From the NCBI RefSeq assembly GCF_000425825.1, contig NZ_AUEE01000005.1, forward strand, positions 1 through 64,000: a stretch of DNA of 64,000 bases, read 5' to 3'. The notes beneath the pieces were generated by a model that did no database searches, was not told the DNA's origin, and worked only from the letters and a program-made list of their open reading frames with translations. Positions 46,464 to 54,367 of the stretch are shown piece after piece (within the stretch, counting starts at the first letter, position 1; every line of letters starts with the position of its first letter). The translations under genes and the position numbers were made by a program. Source of the stretch: Jeotgalicoccus marinus DSM 19772 (GTDB lineage Bacteria; Bacillota; Bacilli; Staphylococcales; Salinicoccaceae).

Positions 46464-47069
46464 ATGAAAATAAAAGGCGTAATAATTATACTAGGTATAT
46501 GTTTAATAATGATTCTTGTTGTGTTTACTGAGAGCCTCAATCATAGTAAGACAGACACACCAAAACAAGCTGATGTAATAATCATGCTCGGTGGTGGAGA
46601 CAAGGGACGCATGCAAAAGGCGGCTGAACTGTATCATGATAACTATGCTGATTATGTCATTATTTCACCAGTAAGAAAGCACATTTACCCACAAACTATA
46701 GAATTTGCAACAGAACTAGGAATACCCGAATCAGCAATTATAGAAGAACATGATGCAACAAGTACCTATACAAACGCAACCGAAACCTTAAAACTAATGG
46801 ATGAATACGAATTCGACAGTGCCCTCGTCGTTACAAGTGACTACCATCTTAAAAGATCTAAAATGATATATGATAGAGTAAACAATAATAAATTCGACTT
46901 ATCTTACATCTCTGCTCCAAATACAGACGGAAAAGAATGGCACGAGCGTGGTAATACAATGAGTCTGTGGTTTAGTGAATTCTACAAACTCTGGGGCTAC
47001 CGACTCGGACTATACAACTTTATAGATCAAAGCGATCACGACGAACAAAATCCTAACATCCAAAAATGA
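46464..47069 (+). CDS. YdcF/DUF218 family membrane protein
   Basis: A 201-residue protein with one N-terminal membrane helix (about 4-22) and a DUF218/YdcF domain: ADVIIMLGGGDKGRMQKAAELY at about residue 38, SPVRKH, then the TYTNATET segment and VVTSDYHLKRSKMIY near 127. ElyC/SanA relatives act in envelope polymer metabolism, perhaps on lipid-linked precursors; the reaction is not settled. AGGAGGC precedes the ATG. Its terminator is shared with the convergent transporter. Confidence 0.88.
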   Translation: MKIKGVIIILGICLIMILVVFTESLNHSKTDTPKQADVIIMLGGGDKGRMQKAAELYHDNYADYVIISPVRKHIYPQTIEFATELGIPESAIIEEHDATSTYTNATETLKLMDEYEFDSALVVTSDYHLKRSKMIYDRVNNNKFDLSYISAPNTDGKEWHERGNTMSLWFSEFYKLWGYRLGLYNFIDQSDHDEQNPNIQK

Positions 47070-47083
47070 TGTTAGGATTTTTC
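47048..47083. terminator. Bidirectional terminator
   Basis: AAATCCTAACATC/GATGTTAGGATTT stem with T run on the plus strand. Confidence 0.85.
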
Positions 47084-47112
47084 ATTGGGTTTCGGTTTTT
47101 ATCGATTAAATT

Positions 47113-48369
47113 TTAACACACCGAATCATTAGACTTAGGAACCGACAATCCAAATAAAGGTCTAAGATATAAAGCTAAGAAGGTACCACCAATAGCAACA
47201 ATACCCCAAATATAACCATGAAGACTGAAGGAAGCAATACCACCAAAATAAGCCCCAATATTACAACCAAAAGCTAAACGTGCACCATAGCCCATCACCA
47301 GCCCACCAATAACAGAAGCCATAAAATTACCCTTAGTCATCTTAGTGAACTTAAACAATCCACCAGCAGCAGACGCAATAAAGGCGCCTAAAATTACACA
47401 AATATTAAGGATAGTCGTCGTATCAGCAAAAATTGACGCCTGTAAAGCAGTCGCCGCTTCACCTTGCCAATATCCCCAACTCGCAACATCAAAACCAAGA
47501 ATTTCCGCAATTTTAGAACCCCATAAAGCAAAAGCAGAAGTAATCCCCCATGGCTCACCACGAACCATTAAAGTCAAAGCATTTAATACAGCCAACACCA
47601 CAGCCGCCACCATCATTGGCCAAGACCCTCTAAAAACTCTCTTCCAACCATGAGTAGACGGAACCGTCGCTGCCTTAGGCGCATCTTTCTTTCTCTCAAC
47701 TACCTTACTTATAAAAGCAATCAATCCAAAGATAAGTAAAGAAACGATTAACGCACCACCATAACCAAGATCAGTAGATGTTGCTAAAGAGAATGTTCCC
47801 ATTGATGGTAAATCCTCAGTCCAGAACGGTAAATGCGCCGCTCCAATCGTAGTACCAATAATGAAGAAAATTAAGGTAATAAACATAACCGAACGACCAG
47901 CACCAATATTAAATAAAGTACCAGACGCACAACCATTACCAAGCTGCATACCAATACCAAATATAAAAGCACCAACGATTAGACTCACACCGACAGGAGA
48001 AACATAACCCTTTACCTCAGCACCAAAAAATGAAACCCCAAACGCTAAAATCGGCGCGAAAAGTAAGGTCGCAGTACCCAACATAACCATATGTGCACGG
48101 ATCGCCTCACCATTACCTACAGACATCAATCGTCGAAAAGCAGAAGTAAAACCAAAGCGAGAGTGAAACAAAGTATATCCCAATAATAATCCTATAATCA
48201 GTAGTATCGGTTGAACTACATCTTGAGTTATTGCTAAATATATAAATAAAACCAAACTCACTAAGACACCACTAGTAATCAACCATTTTTGTGGCGGATT
48301 TAAAGCTTTCACTTGAGTTTTAGTATTTTTGTTAATATTGCTTACCGTATTTATATTAGAAACCAAGAA
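47113..48369 (-). CDS. YeeE/YedE family (TsuA-type thiosulfate) transporter
   Basis: A membrane protein of about 418 residues with some ten helices in two similar halves. Each half keeps the family Cys motif: GNGCASGTLFNIGAGR near residue 145 and FGCNIGAYFGG near residue 370, Cys residues proposed to relay thiosulfate in TsuA. The start is probably TTG 48369, 8 bases after AGGAG; a TTG at 48375 is too close. The C-terminus SVC ends in Cys. It supplies reduced sulfur. It is divergent from a TetR-SMR operon. Confidence 0.88.
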   Translation of the reverse strand, partial: FLVSNINTVSNINKNTKTQVKALNPPQKWLITSGVLVSLVLFIYLAITQDVVQPILLIIGLLLGYTLFHSRFGFTSAFRRLMSVGNGEAIRAHMVMLGTATLLFAPILAFGVSFFGAEVKGYVSPVGVSLIVGAFIFGIGMQLGNGCASGTLFNIGAGRSVMFITLIFFIIGTTIGAAHLPFWTEDLPSMGTFSLATSTDLGYGGALIVSLLIFGLIAFISKVVERKKDAPKAATVPSTHGWKRVFRGSWPMMVAAVVLAVLNALTLMVRGEPWGITSAFALWGSKIAEILGFDVASWGYWQGEAATALQASIFADTTTILNICVILGAFIASAAGGLFKFTKMTKGNFMASVIGGLVMGYGARLAFGCNIGAYFGGIASFSLHGYIWGIVAIGGTFLALYLRPLFGLSVPKSNDSVC

Positions 48370-48503
48370 CAACACTCCTATTCCTACTTATTTACTATGA
48401 TTTCGTCAGTATAAGAGGGAAGTGGATGTTTGTCAAAGAAAATAATGATACTTATTCAAATTTCACTCTTGATTTACGGAAAAATTCGTGCTATATTTAC
48501 TCT

Positions 48504-48519
48504 ACTGAACGTTTAGTAT
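48504..48519 (+). promoter_or_regulatory. Candidate TetR operator
   Basis: TACTGAACGTTTAGTA is a near-perfect palindrome (one mismatched pair), 21 bases before the TetR start and inside the promoter region, as expected for autorepression. Confidence 0.6.
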
Positions 48520-48540
48520 AGTAAAATAAGAGGTATAAAA

Positions 48541-49077
48541 ATGAAGAAAAAAGATCAATTACTCATCAATGCAGCAAGAATCGTAAACGAAGAAGGTATT
48601 CAAAAACTCACCATGAGCTATCTAGCAGAGGCATCAGAAATCACTAAGGGTGGCATACTTTATCATTTTGAAAACAAGGAAGAATTACTCTACAAAATGA
48701 ACGAAAAAGTCATCAATGAATTTGAAGACAGTATTCGTGGTTATAAAGCAAACTTAACAGGTCCATACCAATACACTAGAGCATACGCCTTAGCAACTAT
48801 GGATTACTTAACAGAAATAGAGAATATTCTATTACCTGCAGTATTCATTTCTTCCCACGAAGACAAAAGAAGTAAGGCATATTGGGAAGATACAATTAAA
48901 CGTTGGGATGAAGCTTTTGAAAATGATCAAGGGGATCAAAATAAGATACTCGAACTCAGAATGATTTGTGACGGAATTTGGTTTACTTTAACCTATAACA
49001 TCAGCAGTGAATACAAAGAGAAGATGGAGACAGTTGTTAGCAACTATATTCAGTCACTAGAAAAGGAAGTGAATTAA
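48541..49077 (+). CDS. TetR-family repressor of SMR pumps
   Basis: A 178-residue TetR regulator. The N-terminal helix-turn-helix is clear (ARIVNEEGIQKLTMSYLAE, then KGGILYHFENKEEL, near residues 12-50). The C-terminal ligand domain is QacR-like in size but not recognised further. AGAGG precedes the ATG. The next gene starts directly at its stop codon, so this repressor most likely controls the two small multidrug pumps that follow. Confidence 0.93.
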   Translation: MKKKDQLLINAARIVNEEGIQKLTMSYLAEASEITKGGILYHFENKEELLYKMNEKVINEFEDSIRGYKANLTGPYQYTRAYALATMDYLTEIENILLPAVFISSHEDKRSKAYWEDTIKRWDEAFENDQGDQNKILELRMICDGIWFTLTYNISSEYKEKMETVVSNYIQSLEKEVN

Positions 49078-49386
49078 ATGCCATACATTTATTTATTAGG
49101 CGCAATTTTATCAGAAGTTTTCGGTACAACCATGATGAAATTGACAGCAACAAGTGATAACAAACTCTATATTGTCGGCATTGCAGGCGGTTATATACTC
49201 GCGTTTTTCTTACTCTCACTCTCATTAATCAGCTTACCATTAAGCTTTGCCTACGCCGTTTGGAGTGGGGCAGGTACTGCATTCACGGCCATGGTCGGAT
49301 ATCTAGTATTCAAAGAACAAATCACAAAAAATGCACTCATCGGTATCATTTTAATTATTGCCGGTGTTGTGCTGATGAGAGTATAA
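49078..49386 (+). CDS. Small multidrug resistance (SMR) protein, subunit 1
   Basis: A 102-residue four-helix SMR pump. The conserved Glu in helix 1 is present (AILSEVFGTTMMKL, Glu14), as are the YAVWSGAGTAF motif (near 60) and the last helix IILIIAGVVLM. These proteins expel cationic drugs with protons; paired subunits such as EbrA/EbrB act as heterodimers. The ATG directly abuts the tetR stop. Confidence 0.92.
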   Translation: MPYIYLLGAILSEVFGTTMMKLTATSDNKLYIVGIAGGYILAFFLLSLSLISLPLSFAYAVWSGAGTAFTAMVGYLVFKEQITKNALIGIILIIAGVVLMRV

Positions 49387-49396
49387 GGAGAGAACT

Positions 49397-49744
49397 ATGA
49401 AATACTTTTTAATATTAACTACATCGATCCTATTTGAAGTATTCGCAACATCCATGCTAAATCTATCTCAAGGCTTTACAGTTTTAGCTCCGACGATTGG
49501 TATGTTTATTGGTTACGCCGCATCATTTACCTTATTAGTGATATCCTTAAAAGGTATACCACTTAGCATTGCCTACAGTGTTTGGGCAGGACTAGGCACG
49601 GTCGTTACAGCTATAGTTGGTATATTCTTATTTAATGAAGTCCTCACTTTAATCAATATTAGCGGTCTAGCTATTATTATAGTCGGGGTTGTCATTATGA
49701 ATATGTCTAAGAAAGAAGAGAGTGGAGCAGACGGTGTAGTTTAA
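49397..49744 (+). CDS. Small multidrug resistance (SMR) protein, subunit 2
   Basis: A 115-residue SMR protein with the helix 1 Glu (SILFEVFATSMLNL, Glu14), YSVWAGLGTVV and the usual fourth helix, plus a short charged C-terminal tail (SKKEESG). Start after AAGGAGAG, 10 bases past the first subunit. The pair probably forms an asymmetric (antiparallel) heterodimer, as in EbrAB/YkkCD. Confidence 0.92.
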   Translation: MKYFLILTTSILFEVFATSMLNLSQGFTVLAPTIGMFIGYAASFTLLVISLKGIPLSIAYSVWAGLGTVVTAIVGIFLFNEVLTLINISGLAIIIVGVVIMNMSKKEESGADGVV

Positions 49745-49815
49745 GTTCAAATAGATTTAGACTTTCACACACTAACCCCGAGTTGCTGGGAAGAACAACT
49801 CGGGGCTTTTTGTGC
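49745..49815 (+). ncRNA. Candidate RNAII-like antitoxin and terminator of the SMR operon
   Basis: CCCCGAGTTG/CAACTCGGGG (49776-49805), loop containing GGGAAGA, and a T run form a strong plus-strand terminator. It ends the SMR mRNA, but it also sits exactly where the convergent antitoxin RNA of an Fst locus ends. The CAAATAG and TTTCACAC flanks resemble the element at 50,510, which suggests a short RNA here. No promoter is proven. Confidence 0.4.
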
Positions 49816-49822
49816 TTATCGC

Positions 49823-49918
49823 CTAATCTTTCCTTTGTAATTCAAGCCAGTGCTTGAACAGTTGGACGATACATCCAACGATGACCGGTCCAACAAAATA
49901 TACAAAAATAGCGTCCAT
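49823..49918 (-). CDS. Fst-family type I toxin
   Basis: A 31-residue hydrophobic peptide read on the minus strand. It has an N-terminal helix and the Fst/TxpA/PepA-type signature: Gly-Pro, then a Gly about four residues on, then LFKHWLE near residues 20-26 and a charged end. These peptides permeabilise the producer's own membrane when the antisense RNA fails. A G-rich ribosome site (GGGGGTGGAG) precedes the ATG. The start-codon region is covered by the 19-base box shared with two other sites in the window. Its promoter overlaps a perfect SOS box. Such genes are often unannotated because of their size. Confidence 0.85.
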   Translation of the reverse strand: MDAIFVYFVGPVIVGCIVQLFKHWLELQRKD

Positions 49919-49988
49919 GAACTCCACCCCCTCCCGGAACATATTTCGCCCGGGAAGAATAGGCGATATAATAATTATAACAAAAATA

Positions 49989-50000
49989 GAACGTGTGTTC
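49989..50000 (-). promoter_or_regulatory. SOS (LexA) box at the toxin promoter
   Basis: GAACACACGTTC on the minus strand matches GAACnnnnGTTC exactly. It ends 9 bases before a perfect TATAAT (minus strand, about 49974-49979), so it covers the -35 region of the toxin promoter. It points away from the plus-strand VOC gene, though a dual role cannot be excluded. Confidence 0.65.
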
Positions 50001-50064
50001 GATTTTTTGGCAGGATTTTTTTATTATAAATTAATGTTATTATTGTTCTAAAAGGAGGAGTCGA

Positions 50065-50433
50065 ATGACCTATTCTTTTCAAGGTATCGATCATGTACAA
50101 GTTGCAGCACCAAGAAATCAAGAAGATGAAGCGAGAGCATTCTATGGTGACAAGTTAGGATTTCAGGAAATCAAAAAGCCTGATCTCTTAGCCAAAAGAG
50201 GCGGCGTTTGGTTTCAGGTCGGTCAACACCAATTACATGTCGGTGTAGAAAACGATTTTCAGCCTGCTAAAAAAGCACATCCTGCCTTTGAAGTTAAAAA
50301 TATAAAAGACCTAAGAAGTAAACTGATGGAACAAGGTGTAAAGATTAGAGAAGATGATAACTTAGAAGGCGCAGAAAGATTCTATCTTCATGACCCATTT
50401 GGTAATAGATTAGAATTTTTAGAGTGGTTATAA
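50065..50433 (+). CDS. VOC-family protein (glyoxalase-like)
   Basis: A 122-residue VOC-fold protein. It starts GIDHVQVAAPRNQEDEARAFYGDKLGFQEI, the standard first module, and ends HDPFGNRLEFLEWL, the standard last strand with the metal-ligand Glu. His8 and Glu near 118 may bind metal. Members of this short group are often annotated as glyoxalases, without proof. AAGGAGGAG precedes the ATG. A nearby box at 49,989 belongs to the divergent toxin. Confidence 0.85.
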   Translation: MTYSFQGIDHVQVAAPRNQEDEARAFYGDKLGFQEIKKPDLLAKRGGVWFQVGQHQLHVGVENDFQPAKKAHPAFEVKNIKDLRSKLMEQGVKIREDDNLEGAERFYLHDPFGNRLEFLEWL

Positions 50434-50479
50434 TTTTATATTAGAACGATTGTATGAAATAAATACTTCAAACTGGTAA

Positions 50480-50578
50480 TATAATTCTGCATATGTTAAA
50501 TTATAGGTAACAAAAATAGTGTACATGACTTCACACGAACCACCAAACGCTGGGAAGAGCGTCTGGTGGTTTTTTTGT
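50480..50578 (+). ncRNA. Solitary antitoxin-RNA-like element
   Basis: A TATAAT (50480-50485) is followed by the 19-base box ACAAAAATAGTGTACATGA (50510-50528), identical to 3301-3319 and two bases from the antisense of the toxin start at 49,902. Then comes a hairpin of ACCACCA/TGGTGGT and ACGCT/AGCGT with loop GGGAAG and a long T run. It looks like a terminated small RNA of about 85 nt able to pair with the ribosome-binding region of a toxin mRNA; no toxin frame with an Fst ending is opposite it. It could act in trans on the toxin 0.6 kb away. Confidence 0.5.
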
Positions 50579-50644
50579 GTTTTAAATTTTATTTAATATT
50601 ATAAGTGATATAACTTATTAAACATTAAGATCCATGCTAAAATA

Positions 50645-50656
50645 GAACATATGTTC
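50645..50656 (+). promoter_or_regulatory. LexA (SOS) box upstream of the Y-family polymerase
   Basis: GAACATATGTTC, an exact and fully palindromic SOS box, 17 bases before the ATG. Confidence 0.85.
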
Positions 50657-50673
50657 TTTATAGGAGGGTCTAA

Positions 50674-51945
50674 ATGTATCAATTATATAACTATAATCTA
50701 TGCCCACAGCGTCATATTTTCTGTGTAGATTTAAAAAGCTTCTTCGCCAGTGTATCTTGTATATTAAAAGGCTTAGATCCTATGAAGGTAAAACTCGCTG
50801 TCGTCGGAGATACGAAAAGTATTGGCTCTGTTGTACTCGCAGCGACTCCAGAATTAAAAAAGATTGGCATTAAAACAGGATCTAGATTATTTGAAATTCC
50901 TTCAAGAAGTGATATTTATATCATCAATCCATCTATGAAAATATATCTAGATTACACCAAACGCATTACAGAAATTGCTTTGAAATACGTTGCACCAGAA
51001 GACTTTCATCAGTATTCAGTTGATGAGTTCTTTATGGATGTCACTCATAGCTACAAACTCTTTGCAGATAGCCCAAAGGAACTTGCTAAACTTATAAAAG
51101 ATGAAATCTATGAAGAAACAAAGATTGGTTCTGCCATTGGTATCGGCGATAACATGTTACTTAGTAAAGTCGCCTTAGATATTGAAGCCAAGCACATGCC
51201 AGATGGTATCACAGAATGGCGTTATCAAGATGTTCCAGACAAACTATGGGATATAAAACCACTGAGTAAGTTTTGGGGCATTAACCACAGAAGTGAAAAG
51301 AAACTCAACCAACGTGGCATATTTTCTATAGGAGACTTAGCAAAATATCCCCATACTCATTTAAAAAGAGACTTCGGTATTGTTGGTGTGGACTGGCACT
51401 TACACGCTAATGGTATTGATTTCAGTCAGATCAGTAACAAACATGTCGTCCATTCACCATCCATTGCGAAGAGCCAAATACTCATGAGAGATTATCAATT
51501 CGAAGAAACCTATGTTGTTTTGTTTGAACATATCGATGAAGTCGTCCATAGAATGCGTTTGATGAAACAACTTGCAAGAACCGTGGCTTTTACACTCGGT
51601 ACCAAGGGCGGTCATATATATAGAAAGCAATTTACCATTAAAGAAGGATCTAACAACGAAATGGATATTATGAAATTGGTTTGGAAACATATCAACAGAA
51701 TCGCCGATCCCTATGAACTTTACAGAACCATATCAGTCTCACTATCGAACTTTATACCAGACAGTGCCAAGCAGATTTCACTCTTTCAAGACCCAGACAA
51801 ATTATTAAGAGAAGAAGCCCTAATGAAGACCATAGATGCTCTAAAAGAAAAATATGGACAACTGTCTATTATGCGAGCCATTAGCTGTACAGAAGCCTCT
51901 ACCTTGAAATTGAGAGAAGGTTTGATTGCGGGACATAAAAGGTAG
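50674..51945 (+). CDS. Y-family DNA polymerase (UmuC/UvrX-type)
   Basis: A 423-residue translesion polymerase. The palm motif IFCVDLKSFFASV (near residue 11) and the second acidic motif YSVDEFFMDVT (near residue 110) hold the catalytic Asp/Glu residues. A helix-hairpin-helix (WGINHRSEKKLNQRGIFSIGDLA, near 205) and little-finger domain follow. UvrX/YqjW relatives bypass lesions during SOS. GGAGGG precedes the ATG. It is normally partnered with a yolD gene; here that gene is 48 kb away. Confidence 0.93.
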   Translation: MYQLYNYNLCPQRHIFCVDLKSFFASVSCILKGLDPMKVKLAVVGDTKSIGSVVLAATPELKKIGIKTGSRLFEIPSRSDIYIINPSMKIYLDYTKRITEIALKYVAPEDFHQYSVDEFFMDVTHSYKLFADSPKELAKLIKDEIYEETKIGSAIGIGDNMLLSKVALDIEAKHMPDGITEWRYQDVPDKLWDIKPLSKFWGINHRSEKKLNQRGIFSIGDLAKYPHTHLKRDFGIVGVDWHLHANGIDFSQISNKHVVHSPSIAKSQILMRDYQFEETYVVLFEHIDEVVHRMRLMKQLARTVAFTLGTKGGHIYRKQFTIKEGSNNEMDIMKLVWKHINRIADPYELYRTISVSLSNFIPDSAKQISLFQDPDKLLREEALMKTIDALKEKYGQLSIMRAISCTEASTLKLREGLIAGHKR

Positions 51946-51980
51946 AGGGATAATTTAAAAAATTGAAGGAGAGTGTACAT

Positions 51981-52532
51981 ATGAAAGATGATTACACTTA
52001 TGTATCTATGGAATTAAATACACAGGTCAATACAGATTTAAAAATTATTGAAGGGAAAGGAAAGATTAGAAGCTATAATGATGATGACACATATGAAGAT
52101 ATAGGGTTCTTTACAGTATCTATAATGAATATATACAACTTGACTGAGACGAATTTATTTGATGTGTTTGATTCTGTAAATGATGCATTAAGTATATATG
52201 AGTATCTTAAGCCACAAATTGATGATAATGATTTTGAAATTGAAGGAATGAACTGGGGATCTTTAATGGTAATTGGTATGATGAATGTCAACAAAAATCA
52301 CAGAAATAAAGGTATTGGTTCGCAAATATTAAAAGAAATATTAGAGTGGGGTAAGATTGCTGATATGGGTTGTATTATCCTACAAGCCTCAGCATATGAG
52401 TCGGAAAAAGAGAATAAGTTAAATGAGTCGAAAAGATTAAAAGAGTTTTACGAGAAAAATGGTTTCCTAGAGTTATCAGAAGACCCAGATAGCCAAGGTT
52501 TTTTAATGTACTATGATTTTACTCATGTTTAA
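51981..52532 (+). CDS. GNAT-family N-acetyltransferase
   Basis: A 183-residue protein. The acetyl-CoA binding motif A is clear near residue 110: MNVNKNHRNKGIGSQILKEI (Q/R-x-x-G-x-G/A type). The last part FYEKNGFLEL is the typical GNAT end. The N-terminal half is not diagnostic, so the acceptor is unknown. ATG 51981 follows AAGGAGAG. It lies just past the polymerase gene, perhaps in its mRNA. Confidence 0.85.
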   Translation: MKDDYTYVSMELNTQVNTDLKIIEGKGKIRSYNDDDTYEDIGFFTVSIMNIYNLTETNLFDVFDSVNDALSIYEYLKPQIDDNDFEIEGMNWGSLMVIGMMNVNKNHRNKGIGSQILKEILEWGKIADMGCIILQASAYESEKENKLNESKRLKEFYEKNGFLELSEDPDSQGFLMYYDFTHV

Positions 52533-52636
52533 GAATTTAAAAAGTTGGCCCCCTTCTTCTATTTTATCCTCATTAGGTTTAATAAAGACCGGAAAGGTAA
52601 TTATAAGAGATAGAAGGACAGTAAGGAAGTGATGAT

Positions 52637-52891
52637 ATGCGGATTACGATATTGATATTATCTATCATCAATTTAATATATTTGATTACCACATTTGCTG
52701 CCGATCAGCCTAATAATAATTACCTATCACCACTAGGCTTACCATTCTACATCGCAATTGTTTTAGCACTTTTAAGTGTTGTGATTTTACTCATCAGCAA
52801 AACAGGTGAAGGAAGCGCTAAAAAATTAAGCCTCTCTACGATAGGGATTAATATTATTGGAATATTCCTAGTAAGAATATTATTTTTATAG
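52637..52891 (+). CDS. Small membrane protein, three helices
   Basis: An 84-residue protein with three hydrophobic helices (about 2-20, 33-53, 66-84) and a short polar loop. I do not recognise a family. AAGGAAGTGATG precedes the ATG. It converges with another membrane-protein gene across a shared terminator. Confidence 0.6.
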   Translation: MRITILILSIINLIYLITTFAADQPNNNYLSPLGLPFYIAIVLALLSVVILLISKTGEGSAKKLSLSTIGINIIGIFLVRILFL

Positions 52892-52917
52892 AACTAGGCT
52901 AGATGATTATACGTAAT

Positions 52918-52953
52918 AAGACCTGACCTTCAGTGCTGAAAGTCAGGTCTTTA
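52918..52953. terminator. Bidirectional terminator
   Basis: AAGACCTGAC/GTCAGGTCTT hairpin with T run. The next gene's stop codon lies within its right side. Confidence 0.8.
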
Positions 52954-53326
52954 TATTTTCAGAGTCATACTTATTTAATCGCTGTTTAGTTTTATATGCA
53001 TCTGTAAAAGAAAGTAAAACTAACATCCAAAAGACTGGATGGCTGATTCTAAAAAAACTTTCAGTGGAGACGGGAAATACGATATTTAATATAATCACTA
53101 ATGCTACAACATAGATCGTAGTAATTCTTTGGTATAAATAGGTTTCTTTTAGGTCTTCATACTCTGTCTGACGAAAACTTATAAAAATCGACAGTCCAAT
53201 TAATCCTAAAATAATTATGAGAACGAAAGACCTACTTAAATTTATAGGCAGTATACTAGAGTAGAAGTCGAGAATGATAACACCAGTTGCAAGAATTGGT
53301 ACTATTATCCTTAAGTATTTATTCAT
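52943..53326 (-). CDS. Membrane protein of unknown function
   Basis: A 127-residue protein with four predicted membrane helices (about 6-27, 32-50, 70-88, 93-108) and a charged C-terminal tail. No recognised family. The ATG has only a weak ribosome site. Nothing in its neighbours suggests a role. Confidence 0.55.
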   Translation of the reverse strand: MNKYLRIIVPILATGVIILDFYSSILPINLSRSFVLIIILGLIGLSIFISFRQTEYEDLKETYLYQRITTIYVVALVIILNIVFPVSTESFFRISHPVFWMLVLLSFTDAYKTKQRLNKYDSENIKT

Positions 53327-53448
53327 ATAATATCATCCTATTAAACGTTTAAAAATAGTGCTTTAGGTTAATAACAAATAATGTAATTTATATACAAATA
53401 ACCATTTTAGGGATGGAAAAACAATAAATGTGGAGGTAGAACGAGAAG

Positions 53449-54282
53449 ATGAAACGTTTGGGTAGTGTGATGGTCGTACTAATGCTTGCTGCATGTAGTG
53501 GAGATAGTGAAGAAACTGAAAATCAAGAAGCGGTAAGTCTTGAGGAAGACAACCAAGAAGTTGTAGACAACGAAGCGGATGAACATGAAGTAGAAGATAA
53601 TGAAACAGACACAGCTGAAGAAGAAACGTCAACAGAATCAGAAGCTACAGAAGAAACTGATGAGAATGACGATACTGAAATCGCTGAAACAGAAGACGAC
53701 ATGGAAACGGAAGAGAGTAATCGTGAAGTTGCTGAAACACCAGAGTTTACTGCACGTGAATTCAGTGAAGAAGAAAAACAGGCTATGAATGATGAGTTTT
53801 ACAACTGGGCAGTCGAACGTGCTGAAATTGGTAATTTGGCTGTAACGGATTATTACTTTGGTCACGGTGCAGCTGGACATGGTGATTGGTATGCATCCAC
53901 ACCACATGGAGATGTTCAAGCACAGGATTTAGATAACCCTGGCTTTGATGCTTTTGATATACACGCAGTAGGTGGCGTAGTATTTTACAATCCCTTAAGT
54001 GGTGAGTATGGTGCGGACGAAAACACAGAAGTAGAAAGTACTGCATCCGGTTATCAGACCATGGCAGTAGATGACACAAATATTCACAAGTATATGCTTG
54101 CAGATAACGGTGTAGTCTATGAACATATTTCTGCAAAAGAAGAAACCAGTCTGTCTTCTGGATTCGGTGAATACAACGATGATGGTACACGAGGAGAATA
54201 TACACCAACTTCAGGATTTGAAGTCTCCGGCGACCAAGAGGCACAAAATGAATGGCAAAGAATACTAAGTGAGTATCAATAG
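53449..54282 (+). CDS. Lipoprotein with acidic linker and conserved C-terminal domain
   Basis: A 277-residue lipoprotein. Its lipobox is LAAC (Cys16), then a very acidic Glu/Asp/Thr spacer (about 20-95), then a folded domain of about 170 residues marked by YYFGHGAAGHGDWYAST (near 131-147), DIHAVGGVVFY and KYMLADNGVVYEH. I have seen similar domains in staphylococcal lipoproteins of unknown function. The spacer resembles that of the VWA lipoprotein at 43,773. GTGGAGG precedes the ATG. Confidence 0.75.
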   Translation: MKRLGSVMVVLMLAACSGDSEETENQEAVSLEEDNQEVVDNEADEHEVEDNETDTAEEETSTESEATEETDENDDTEIAETEDDMETEESNREVAETPEFTAREFSEEEKQAMNDEFYNWAVERAEIGNLAVTDYYFGHGAAGHGDWYASTPHGDVQAQDLDNPGFDAFDIHAVGGVVFYNPLSGEYGADENTEVESTASGYQTMAVDDTNIHKYMLADNGVVYEHISAKEETSLSSGFGEYNDDGTRGEYTPTSGFEVSGDQEAQNEWQRILSEYQ

Positions 54283-54367
54283 ACAGTTATTCGTATTATA
54301 GGAAGAGGAAAGAAGATATTCTTCAGAATAATAAAAAACAAAATATATCCAAATGGAGGAGTACAAA

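Noticed and set aside
53600-54244. Several frames overlapping the lipoprotein at 53,449
   Set aside because: They are shadows of its GAA/GAT-rich spacer and have no start signals.
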